From JASFRI01 sp050115015 (lineage in GTDB: Bacteria > Acidobacteriota > Polarisedimenticolia > CBDVAL01), in contig JASFRI010000032.1 of NCBI GenBank assembly GCA_050115015.1, forward strand, positions 1 through 18,645: a stretch of DNA of 18,645 bases, in the 5' to 3' direction. The position numbers and the translations under genes are program-made. Below, one piece after another: positions 5,960 to 12,810 of the stretch. The notes under the pieces are model-generated. The model was given only the letters and a program-made list of their open reading frames with translations. It ran no database searches and was not told where the DNA came from. How positions within the stretch are numbered: position 1 is the stretch's first letter; each line of letters opens with the position of its first letter.

Positions 5960-6751
5960 ATGGCGCTGCTCCTGGCGGTGATCGTCTGGGCTCTGGCCCT
6001 GATGACCGGCTTCTACTGCTACAACGGCGATTACTGGATGCCCGAGGCGATCTCCGAGGCGGCGCCGCGGATCGACTCCCAGCTCCTGCTGACGCTGGCG
6101 GTGACCGGAGTGGCGTTCTTCGCGGCCCAGGGGCTCCTGGGGCTGCTCATCTGGAAGTACCGCAGCCGGGGCGACGAGCGCGCCGACTACGTGCACGGCA
6201 ACAACGCCATCGAGATCGGCGGCATGCTGGTGATGGCCTTCGCCTTCATCACCCTGGGGATCACCGGTCAGCGCGTCTGGGCATCGGTCCACATGACCCG
6301 ACCCGACCCGGCCTCGCTGAAGATCGAGATCACCGGGGAGCAGTTCCTCTGGAATATCCGCTACCCCGGACCGGACGGGAAGTTCGGCCGGACCGATCCG
6401 CGTTACATCGAGAAGATCGGCAACACCGTGGGGATCGTCCCCGACGACCCGGCGGGCGCGGACGACATCATCGCCATCAACAACCTGGCCGTGCCGGTGG
6501 ACACCCCCGTGGAGCTCATCCTGCGCTCCAAGGACGTGCTCCACGACTTCTTCATCCCGAACGTCCGGCTGAAGCAGGACGCGGTGCCGGGGATGGCCGT
6601 GCCGCTCCGCTTCCGGACGACGAAGACCGGCGACTACGAGGTCGCCTGCGCCGAGCTTTGCGGACTCGGCCACTACCAGATGAGGGCCTTCCTGCGGGTG
6701 ATGGAGCCCGCGGAGTACCAGGCCTGGCTGCAGGAGCTGGCGGAGGAGTAA
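5960..6751 (+). CDS. coxB: Cytochrome c oxidase subunit II
   Basis: A 263-residue membrane-anchored subunit that carries the dinuclear CuA centre and accepts electrons from cytochrome c on the outer face. The CuA ligands are visible: H195 in VLHDFFIP, then C230-A-E232-L-C234-x3-H238-x2-M241. Aromatic residues before the site (GEQFLWNIRYP) belong to the electron-entry region. Hydrophobic segments lie at about 1-18, 42-65 and 84-104, one more than the usual two; the first may be a signal anchor. No fused cytochrome c domain is present. The start at 5960 follows GGGGGGAGG with short spacing (3 nt); an in-frame ATG at 5921 would add 13 residues but has no ribosome site. It is the first gene of the oxidase operon, followed after 35 nt by subunit I. 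Confidence 0.93.
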   Translation: MALLLAVIVWALALMTGFYCYNGDYWMPEAISEAAPRIDSQLLLTLAVTGVAFFAAQGLLGLLIWKYRSRGDERADYVHGNNAIEIGGMLVMAFAFITLGITGQRVWASVHMTRPDPASLKIEITGEQFLWNIRYPGPDGKFGRTDPRYIEKIGNTVGIVPDDPAGADDIIAINNLAVPVDTPVELILRSKDVLHDFFIPNVRLKQDAVPGMAVPLRFRTTKTGDYEVACAELCGLGHYQMRAFLRVMEPAEYQAWLQELAEE

Positions 6752-6786
6752 TCCTCGCCCTTTTCCCGTTCCGAGAGGGAGACCGC

Positions 6787-8574
6787 ATGTCCGTCACCGC
6801 CGAGCAGGCCCACGCCGCGCCGGGCCACCACGCGCCCCCCGAGGGGTTCATCCAGCGCTGGATCTTCAGCAAGGACCACAAGGTCATCGGGATCCAGTAC
6901 TACTTCCTGGCCCTGTTCGCCGTGTTCCTGGGCATGAGCCTGTCGCTGGTGATGCGGATCCAGCTGGCCTTCCCGGCCCAGATCGCCGGGATGGCCGAGA
7001 GCCTCCCCGACTGGCTCGTCGCCGCGCTCCTCGACCCGTCCTTCTACCTGAAGATGGTGACCATGCACGGGACCATCATGGTCTTCATGGTCCTGACCAC
7101 CGCGCCGCAGGGCGGGTTCGGCAACTACTTCCTCCCGATCCAGATCGGGGCGCTGGACATGGCCTTCCCGACCCTGAACATGCTGTCGTTCTGGACGACG
7201 TTCCTGGCGCTGGTGATCCTGGTCGCGGCATTCTTCGTGCCCGCGGGAGCCCCCCTGGGCGGCTGGACGGGCTATCCGCCCCTGAGCGCCCTCGGGGAGA
7301 TCGCCGGGCCGGGGCAGGGCTGGGGGGTGAACCTCTGGATCCTGAGCATCGCGGTGTTCTGCCTGGCCTCCCTTCTCGGCGCTCTCAACTTCATCTCCAC
7401 GACCCTGGCCATGCGGGCGAAGGGGATGTCCCTGATGCGCATGCCGCTGACCGTCTGGGCGTGGTTCACCACCGCGGTGCTGTCCCTCCTGGCGTTCCCG
7501 GTGCTCCTGGGGGGCGGTATCCTGCTGCTGATGGACCGGCTCGCGGGGACGAGCTTCTTCCTGCCCGCCGGCCTCGTGGTGGCCGGCGAGGCCATCGACC
7601 GGGGGGGCGGCTCCCCCATCCTGTGGCAGCACCTGTTCTGGTTCTTCGGGCACCCGGAGGTCTACATCGCGATCCTGCCGGGGATGGGCGCGGTCTCGAA
7701 CATCCTCTCCACCTTCGCGCGCAAGCCGATCTTCGGCTACAAGGCGATGGTGATCGCCATCTTCGCCATCGGAGGGCTGGGGTTCTTCGTCTGGGGCCAC
7801 CACATGTTCATGAGCGGGATGAGCCCCTTCTCGGCCATGACCTTCAGCCTGGTGACCCTGACCATCGGCGTTCCCTCCGCCGTGAAGACGGTGAACTGGC
7901 TCGGAACCCTCTGGGGTGCGCGGATCCGGTTCGACTCCCCGATGATCTACGCCCTCGCCTTCGTCTCGCTCTTCGTCACGGGCGGCCTGTCGGGGATCTT
8001 CCTGGGCCAGACCTCGGTGGACTTCTGGTTCCACGACACCTACTTCGTGGTGGGTCATTTCCACATGATCATGGGGGTCGCGGCGCTGTTCGGCATCTTC
8101 GCGGCAACGGTCTTCTGGTTCCCGAAGATGTTCGGCCGCATGATGAACGAGCCCCTGTCCAAGATCCACGCCGTGCTCACGTTCATCGGCGTCTACCTCG
8201 TCTTCGTCCCGATGCATGCCATGGGCCTCGCCGGGCACCCGCGCCGCTACTACGACTCGAGCGCCTACGAGTTCCTGACCAACGCCAACTCGCTGCACGT
8301 CTTCGTGACCTGGGCCGCCATCTTCACCGCCGCGGTGCAGCTCATCTTCCTGTTCAACTTCCTCTGGAGCCTGTTCCGTGGTCCCAGGGCCACCGACAAT
8401 CCCTGGGACGCCACCACCCTGGAGTGGTCGACGACGTCGCCCCCTCCCTTCGACAACTTCGGCGGCGTGGAGCCGGTGGTGCACCACGGGCCCTACGAGT
8501 TCGCCGTGCCCGGCGCCGAAAGGGACTTCGTGATGCAGACGGATCCGCCCTCGGCGATCCCGGCGCGGCACTGA
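6787..8574 (+). CDS. coxA: Cytochrome c oxidase subunit I (A-type heme-copper oxidase)
   Basis: A 595-residue catalytic subunit that reduces oxygen to water and pumps protons. Heme and copper ligands are all present: H94 in MHGTIMVF and H426 for the low-spin heme, H424 in VVGHFHM for the high-spin heme, and H289, H338 and H339 for CuB (WFFGHPEVY and WGHHMF). The HPEVY motif gives the glutamate (E291) and the cross-linked tyrosine (Y293) that define the A1 type. The D-channel entry aspartate is in GALDMAFPTLN (D124), and a K-channel lysine is at PSAVK (K367). A normal set of about 12 or more membrane helices is visible. A GAGAGGGAGA ribosome site precedes the ATG. The length is slightly above the 530-560 usual for the family. 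Identification is essentially certain. Confidence 0.97.
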   Translation: MSVTAEQAHAAPGHHAPPEGFIQRWIFSKDHKVIGIQYYFLALFAVFLGMSLSLVMRIQLAFPAQIAGMAESLPDWLVAALLDPSFYLKMVTMHGTIMVFMVLTTAPQGGFGNYFLPIQIGALDMAFPTLNMLSFWTTFLALVILVAAFFVPAGAPLGGWTGYPPLSALGEIAGPGQGWGVNLWILSIAVFCLASLLGALNFISTTLAMRAKGMSLMRMPLTVWAWFTTAVLSLLAFPVLLGGGILLLMDRLAGTSFFLPAGLVVAGEAIDRGGGSPILWQHLFWFFGHPEVYIAILPGMGAVSNILSTFARKPIFGYKAMVIAIFAIGGLGFFVWGHHMFMSGMSPFSAMTFSLVTLTIGVPSAVKTVNWLGTLWGARIRFDSPMIYALAFVSLFVTGGLSGIFLGQTSVDFWFHDTYFVVGHFHMIMGVAALFGIFAATVFWFPKMFGRMMNEPLSKIHAVLTFIGVYLVFVPMHAMGLAGHPRRYYDSSAYEFLTNANSLHVFVTWAAIFTAAVQLIFLFNFLWSLFRGPRATDNPWDATTLEWSTTSPPPFDNFGGVEPVVHHGPYEFAVPGAERDFVMQTDPPSAIPARH

Positions 8575-8581
8575 GGCGGGC

Positions 8582-9229
8582 ATGCCCGGAGCCCACGCAC
8601 TGAAGCGTCCCGCGAGGCCGGCGGTCGCGGCGGGTCGGCCGGCGGTGGCCGCGGCGCACGGATCCGGCGGAGGCCAGCCGGACGGGCCGACCGTCGCGCA
8701 GGTCGCCCGCCTCGGGGTCTGGATCGCACTGGCGCCCATCGGAATGCTCTTCCTCGCCTTCGGGAGCGCCTACGTGGTGCGACGGGGACTGGGCCAGGAG
8801 TGGATCCCGGTGGCCCTGCCGCTGCTCGTGTGGGTCAACACGGTGGTGCTGGTGGCCAGCAGCGTGACCCTGGAGGTGGGGCGTCGCGCCCTGCGGCGGG
8901 AGCGCCGCGACGGCCCCTGGGTGATCGGCACCTTCCTTCTGGGCGTGGCGTTCCTCGCGGGCCAGGTCCTGGCCTGGCTCCAGCTCACGGCGGAGGGGAT
9001 CGGCCTGGCCACCACCGCCTACGGGTCCTTCTTCTACGTGCTGACGGCGGCCCACGGCGTTCACGTGCTGCTCGGCGTCGGTGCCGTGGGCGCCGCGGCC
9101 GCGTGGCCGCACGGAGGCGGCCTCCGGGGCGTGCCCCGAGCGGACGCCCTCCGCGTGGCGGCCATCTACTGGCATTTCATGACACTGGTCTGGATCGGGG
9201 TCCTGCTCCTTCTGGTCCTCGGGAGGTAA
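8582..9229 (+). CDS. Cytochrome c oxidase subunit III, first copy
   Basis: A 215-residue membrane protein with five predicted helices after a hydrophilic, alanine/proline-rich N-terminus of about 40 residues. The helix with AAHGVHVLLGV and the final YWHFMTLVWIGVLLL are the hallmarks of heme-copper oxidase subunit III. It starts 7 nt after subunit I and ends 3 nt before a second, distinct subunit III gene. The two differ strongly outside these motifs, so this is not a recent duplication. Subunit III supports stable turnover and oxygen delivery to subunit I. The 40-residue N-terminal extension is not seen in the second copy. A later start is possible, but none has a better ribosome site. The subfamily assignment (ctaE- or cyoC-like) cannot be settled by eye. 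Confidence 0.85.
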   Translation: MPGAHALKRPARPAVAAGRPAVAAAHGSGGGQPDGPTVAQVARLGVWIALAPIGMLFLAFGSAYVVRRGLGQEWIPVALPLLVWVNTVVLVASSVTLEVGRRALRRERRDGPWVIGTFLLGVAFLAGQVLAWLQLTAEGIGLATTAYGSFFYVLTAAHGVHVLLGVGAVGAAAAWPHGGGLRGVPRADALRVAAIYWHFMTLVWIGVLLLLVLGR

Positions 9230-9232
9230 CGC

Positions 9233-9868
9233 GTGTCGCAAGCAACCGTCGAGAGCACCAACGTGGGACTTTGGGGCGGCGGGGTCAATCCGTACGGCGT
9301 CGTGTACAAGAAGCTGGGGATGTGGCTCTTCATCCTATCCGACGCGCTGACCTTCGGGGCGCTGCTGTTCGCGTACACCTACCTGCGGGTGACGAACCCG
9401 GACTGGCCGACCCCCTTCCACCTCTGGCCGTCCATCGCGGTCTCCACGCTGATGACGTTCTTCCTGCTCTCCAGCAGCCTGACCATGGTGCTGGCGGTGC
9501 ACCACTCCGCCCTGGGGAACCGGAAACGGACGGTGACCTGGCTGCTGGCGACGATGGCGGGCGGCGCCGGGTTCATGCTCCTGCACGCCAACGAATGGCG
9601 CCAGCTGTTCGCCGAGGGAATGACCCTGGGGACGAACCCCTGGGGGAACCCGATGTTCGGCGGCACGTTCTTCACGCTCACCGGCCTGCACATGGTGCAC
9701 GTGTTCACCGGTCTGGGGTATCTGGCGATCGTGGCCCTGGGATTCGGGAGAGGACGTTTCAAGGCCGAGGACGTCGAGGTCGCGGGCCTCTACTGGCATT
9801 TCGTGGATCTGGTATGGATGTTCATCTTCCCGATGGTCTACCTGATGTCGGTCCACGTGGGGGGTTAG
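9233..9868 (+). CDS. coxC: Cytochrome c oxidase subunit III, second copy
   Basis: A 211-residue membrane protein with five predicted helices. It has KKLGMWLFILSDALTFGALLFAY near the N-terminus, TGLHMVHVFTGLGYLA, and YWHFVDLVWMFIFPMVYL at the C-terminus, close matches to subunit III of A-type oxidases. The start is GTG at 9233. Its GGGAGG ribosome site lies inside the end of the previous gene, whose stop is 3 nt before this start. The next gene begins 2 nt after its stop, so all are tightly coupled. Having two subunit III genes in tandem suggests either a heterodimeric helix bundle, as in operons where subunit III is split or duplicated, or alternative subunits. The first copy is the more divergent. 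Confidence 0.92.
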   Translation: MSQATVESTNVGLWGGGVNPYGVVYKKLGMWLFILSDALTFGALLFAYTYLRVTNPDWPTPFHLWPSIAVSTLMTFFLLSSSLTMVLAVHHSALGNRKRTVTWLLATMAGGAGFMLLHANEWRQLFAEGMTLGTNPWGNPMFGGTFFTLTGLHMVHVFTGLGYLAIVALGFGRGRFKAEDVEVAGLYWHFVDLVWMFIFPMVYLMSVHVGG

Positions 9869-9870
9869 GC

Positions 9871-10212
9871 ATGTCGGAGCACGGTAACGGCGGGATGAAG
9901 AGCAACTACTACGTCTGGATCTGGCTGCTGGCCCTGACCGGCATCGAGGTCTTCCTGGCCTACATCCACCTGCCGGTGATCATCATGCTCGTCTCGCTGC
10001 TCGGCCTCAGCGTGGTCAAGGCGGCGCTGATCGTCGCCTACTTCATGCACATGAAGTTCGAGCGCCTGAACCTGGTCCTGACGATCGTCCCGGCGTTCGT
10101 CCTCTGTATCCTGCTGTTCAACGTGATCTTCCCCGACGCGGTCCGGCTGCGCGACCACGCCGTGAACCGGCAGGTCACGCCACGGGCGGGCGAGGCGGAG
10201 GCAGGACATTGA
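9871..10212 (+). CDS. Cytochrome c oxidase subunit IV (prokaryotic COX4 type)
   Basis: A 113-residue protein with three hydrophobic segments (about residues 13-29, 31-55 and 63-81). The central VVKAALIVAYFMHMKFERL is the signature of bacterial oxidase subunit IV (CyoD/CtaF-like), where YFMHM and the following basic residue lie at the membrane edge. These small subunits stabilise the subunit I/III complex and have no redox centre. The ATG lies 2 nt after the preceding stop and follows a G-rich ribosome site. Its TGA overlaps the TTG start of the next small gene (TTGA). The last 30 residues are hydrophilic. Identification is confident. Confidence 0.9.
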   Translation: MSEHGNGGMKSNYYVWIWLLALTGIEVFLAYIHLPVIIMLVSLLGLSVVKAALIVAYFMHMKFERLNLVLTIVPAFVLCILLFNVIFPDAVRLRDHAVNRQVTPRAGEAEAGH

Positions 10213-10436
10213 AGGCGCTGCGACGGCTCGCCCTCCTGCCGGCTGCGCTCGTGGCGGGCGGGAGCCATGCGGCCGCCCAGTGCGTGATGTGCGGGATCGC
10301 GGCGGAGGCAGCGGACCCGGAGACGGCCTCCCGCACCCTGGCCACGGCCATCCTCGTGCTGCTGCTGCCAGCCCTCGGGGTGCTGGCGGGAGTGGGTCTG
10401 CTGCTCTGGCGCTACCGGGGCGACCGGACCGCCTAG
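10209..10436 (+). CDS. Small CxxC membrane protein at the end of the oxidase operon
   Basis: A 75-residue protein with a cleavable-looking signal sequence (residues 1-23), then QCVMCG with a CxxC pair (C25, C28), about 15 polar residues, a single membrane helix (about 45-67) and a short basic tail (WRYRGDR). The start is TTG, supported by GGAGG 7 nt upstream and by the TTGA overlap with the previous stop. The topology puts the CxxC on the outer face. Its place at the end of an oxidase operon suggests a role in copper delivery or CuA thiol reduction, but that is inference. I do not recognise a named family. Its stop codon shares a CTAG with the convergent egtD stop. Confidence 0.75.
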   Translation: MKALRRLALLPAALVAGGSHAAAQCVMCGIAAEAADPETASRTLATAILVLLLPALGVLAGVGLLLWRYRGDRTA

Positions 10437-11419
10437 CCGGACGGGCGCCGCGCCAGGGAGAGCGAGAACCAGCCCCTGTCGTCGGTGAACCAGCGCTCCA
10501 GCTTCAGACCGGCCTTACCGAGATACGCCTCCAGCGAGTCACGGGTGTACTTGTGGCTGTACTCCGTGTGGATGCGCTCGCCCGTCTCGAAACGAACGGT
10601 CAGGTCCAGGTCGCGGATGCGGACCTCGTGCGCCTCGTCGGCCTGCAGATAGCTCTCGATGCGGGCCTCCTGGGGATTGTAGAAGGCCACATGGGAGAAG
10701 CGCTCCGCGTCGAACTCCCCGCCCAGGTTGCGGTTGATCACATCGAGGATGTTCCGGTTGAAGCGCGCGGTGATCCCCTCGGCGTCGTTATACGCCGCCT
10801 CCAGCACCTCCCGGGGCTTGACCAGGTCCGCCCCCAGGAGAAACGCGTCCTCCGGCCCCAGGCTGCCCGCCACGTGCCGCAGGAACCGGAGCGCCTCGTC
10901 GGGAGCGAGGTTGCCCAGCGTGCTTCCCAGGAAGATCACGAGCCGGCGATCGCCGTCCGGCACCTTGTCCAGGTGCCGCAGGAAATCGCCCACCACGCCG
11001 TGGATGCGCAGGCCGGGGTACTCCTCGGCGAGGCGGCGGGACGCGGTCTCCACCATCGACGGGCTCACCTCGACGGGGATGTAGCGCTCCAGGAGGCCCT
11101 CGTCCCGCATGGCGTCGAGCAGCGCACGGGTCTTGGCCGAGGAGCCGGGGCCTAGCTCCACGAGGTCCCGTGGCTCCACCTGCCGGACGACCTCCGGCGC
11201 GACCTCCTGCAGCAGCTGCATCTCCGTGCGGGTGACGTAGTACTCCGGCGTCCGGGTGATCGCCTCGAAGAGCCGGGAGCCGACCTCGTCGTAGATGTAC
11301 TTCGGCGGCAGGCGCTTGGGGCGGCGGGTGAGCCCTTGCCGGACGTCCTCGGCGAGGGTGGCGAGGGTGCCGGAGTCCTCCAGGAAGTCGTCGATTCGGA
11401 TCTTGGGTTCCGGTTTCAC
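10433..11419 (-). CDS. egtD: L-histidine N-alpha-methyltransferase (EgtD)
   Basis: A 328-residue SAM-dependent enzyme that trimethylates histidine to hercynine, the first step of ergothioneine synthesis. The N-terminal histidine-binding part includes PPKYIYDEVGSRLFEAITRTPEYY (39-61). The SAM site is VELGPGSSAKT (87-97), with GSTLGNL at 165-171 and YNDAEGITARFN at 210-221. AFYN (245-248) and the final EYSHKY (286-291) are EgtD-specific. Length matches the family (about 320). The start is GTG at 11419; a longer frame is not available. Only a weak ribosome site is visible. The partner sulfoxide synthase gene egtB, often adjacent, is absent on both sides here. A 166-bp palindromic element begins about 20 nt upstream, with a strong promoter on its far side. 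Confidence 0.93.
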   Translation of the reverse strand: MKPEPKIRIDDFLEDSGTLATLAEDVRQGLTRRPKRLPPKYIYDEVGSRLFEAITRTPEYYVTRTEMQLLQEVAPEVVRQVEPRDLVELGPGSSAKTRALLDAMRDEGLLERYIPVEVSPSMVETASRRLAEEYPGLRIHGVVGDFLRHLDKVPDGDRRLVIFLGSTLGNLAPDEALRFLRHVAGSLGPEDAFLLGADLVKPREVLEAAYNDAEGITARFNRNILDVINRNLGGEFDAERFSHVAFYNPQEARIESYLQADEAHEVRIRDLDLTVRFETGERIHTEYSHKYTRDSLEAYLGKAGLKLERWFTDDRGWFSLSLARRPSG

Positions 11420-11438
11420 GGTGTCCGTCCAGTGAGGC

Positions 11439-11604
11439 CTAGTGTCCCGGGTCGGAACTCCGTTGTCGATCCCGGCGAGGTACCCGCGGTGCTGACGAGG
11501 CGCAGCAACGACGGAATACCGGGAGTATTCGGAGGAGAAGCAACGCGGCCAGCGCCGTGGAGACCCGGCGAAACAGGCAACGGACTTCTGACCCGCGACA
11601 CCAG
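11439..11604. mobile_element. 166-bp palindromic MITE-like element with 27-bp terminal inverted repeats
   Basis: The ends 11439-11465 and 11578-11604 are inverted repeats matching at 23 of 27 positions, reading CTRGTGTCSCGGGTC and onward to TCCGTTG. The interior is also self-complementary: a 16-nt inner segment pairs imperfectly with its partner near 11548-11570, and GAATAC-CGGGA-GTATTC (11514-11530) closes the exact centre. The whole element can therefore fold into one long hairpin. It has no transposase, and I see no clear target-site duplication. A non-autonomous transposable element or a dispersed palindromic repeat fits best; a purpose-built RNA leader of egtD is the alternative. Confidence 0.7.
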
Positions 11605-11633
11605 TTGATACCGGATAGGGGACGGCGTGTCAA
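11605..11633 (-). promoter_or_regulatory. Strong sigma-70 promoter reading toward egtD
   Basis: On the minus strand a perfect -35 TTGACA (11628-11633) and a -10 TATCAA (11605-11610) are exactly 17 nt apart. Transcription would start near 11598, inside the right end of the palindromic element, giving an egtD leader of about 180 nt that consists almost wholly of the palindrome. The -10 box abuts the outer end of the terminal repeat. Confidence 0.65.
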
Positions 11634-12033
11634 ACCGTCGTGCCGCCGGCCGGATCCCCCTGACGCCGGATCCCTCGGCTTGCGGGGAATACGGTGGGCG
11701 GCACCCCCGCGAGGTGCACCCCCCGCCGGGGGGTCCCGGGCCCGGCGACGGCGCCGATCACCGGGCTGAACGGACGCCGGTCGGCGGTCGTGGACGGTGA
11801 CACGATGTGTGACGGATCGGCCGTGGCGGGGGATCGCGGCCCGCGACTCCATCCCCTTGCGATCCAGCGGGTTGCAGAGCCCGCTCCCGGCGTCACGGAT
11901 GGCACGGGTCCTGCCATGCGATCCCTCGCCGCGGCAGCAACCTCGACCTCACGATCCCGTTCTCCGCCGTGCCTCCCGGAGGCGGACGGCGGAGCCTTCC
12001 GGTCCCCGTGGGACCGCGTCCAGGAGATCCTCC
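11634..12033. other. Non-coding region between egtD promoter and cysteine-rich gene
   Basis: About 400 nt with no believable gene. It holds a 7-bp GC hairpin, ACCCCCC-GCC-GGGGGGT (11718-11734), and a longer hairpin at 11962-11994. No convincing promoter for the plus-strand gene was found. The AGGAGA before the ATG at 12034 is a good ribosome site. Confidence 0.5.
11962..11994 (+). repeat. Hairpin in the leader of the cysteine-rich protein gene
   Basis: CTCCGCCGT (11962-11970) pairs perfectly with 11986-11994. Inside, GCCTC-CCG-GAGGC continues the stem after a 2-nt bulge, for 14 bp in total. It ends 39 nt before the start codon and could be an mRNA leader structure. There is no T-run on either side. 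Confidence 0.5.
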
Positions 12034-12810
12034 ATGCTCGACACCCTGATCCATCACCGCCGACTCCCGTTTCGCCCGCTCCCGCTGCTCCTCGTCCTCG
12101 CCCTCGCCGGCGGCACCCTGTGTGCCGCGGATGCGGTGTGGACCACCCGCCAGCTCGACCGCGACGGCTTCGTGATCGCCGCCGAGGGAATCACGGCGGA
12201 CGGCGAGCCCCTGATGCTGACCGTCGTCCCGACGCGGATCCGCGGCGAGCTGCAGGTCCGCACGACGTACGTGCGCGGGGACCGGGGCCTGGTCCTGACG
12301 CGGAGCTACAGCCGCGGCGAGTTGCACCTGGAAGCCCTGCACGGCGAGGACCGGCTTCGCGCCCGGATGTGGCCGGCCCTCCACGGCGGCGTCGTCGTCG
12401 AGTATGATCTCCCCGACGGTCGGCAGCTCCGGGTCGCCGCGAACCCCGACGACGGCATGCTGGCCGGCGACGTCGCCCAGCTCGCGGAGGCCTTCGCGGC
12501 ACCGCGGGCGCTGTTCCGGATGTTGCGCGCGTTTCACGCCGACCGCTCGACCATCGGTTCCGGGATGATCGGCGGCCTGGATGTCCCCGGCTGGCAGCCG
12601 GAGATCCTCGGCGGAACCTCCTACGACCGCTGCGTCACCGAGTGTGCCGCCGGATGCCGGAGCCATTGCTCGCTCGAGTGTGCGCTCGACCCGCTCGTCG
12701 CCTGCAAGATCTGCACGGCGGCCTGCGGCGCCGGGTGCGCCATCGGGTGTTTCCCGAAGATGCACCCCATCGACGACACGAACGAGTCCAGCGGGAGCCG
12801 GCTTGACTGA
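12034..12810 (+). CDS. Secreted protein with a ten-cysteine ladder at the C-terminus, unknown function
   Basis: A 258-residue protein I do not recognise. Residues 9-33 form a Sec signal peptide (RRLPFRP, a leucine-rich core, then AADA); the signal's cysteine at 30 is not in a lipobox. Residues 35-140 look like beta-strand repeats of short polar segments. The C-terminus has ten cysteines: C200, 204, 208, 212, 216, then 224, 227, 231, 235 and 239, i.e. Cx3Cx3Cx3Cx3C, a 7-residue gap, then Cx2Cx3Cx3Cx3C. Spacing of four puts them on one helix face, suited to disulfide ladders or metal binding. The next gene, a membrane thioredoxin, overlaps its last 8 nt, so the pair probably forms a redox unit in the envelope. 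Function is open. Confidence 0.8.
   Translation: MLDTLIHHRRLPFRPLPLLLVLALAGGTLCAADAVWTTRQLDRDGFVIAAEGITADGEPLMLTVVPTRIRGELQVRTTYVRGDRGLVLTRSYSRGELHLEALHGEDRLRARMWPALHGGVVVEYDLPDGRQLRVAANPDDGMLAGDVAQLAEAFAAPRALFRMLRAFHADRSTIGSGMIGGLDVPGWQPEILGGTSYDRCVTECAAGCRSHCSLECALDPLVACKICTAACGAGCAIGCFPKMHPIDDTNESSGSRLD

Noticed and set aside
6673..8739. 688-residue open frame on the minus strand
   Set aside because: It lies opposite the essentially certain oxidase subunit I gene, and its histidine/glutamate/arginine-rich product is the usual antisense artefact.
11439..11604. Riboswitch or attenuator of egtD
   Set aside because: Clear terminal inverted repeats and near-complete palindromy fit a mobile repeat better than a ligand-binding RNA. 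It is kept as an alternative in the finding.
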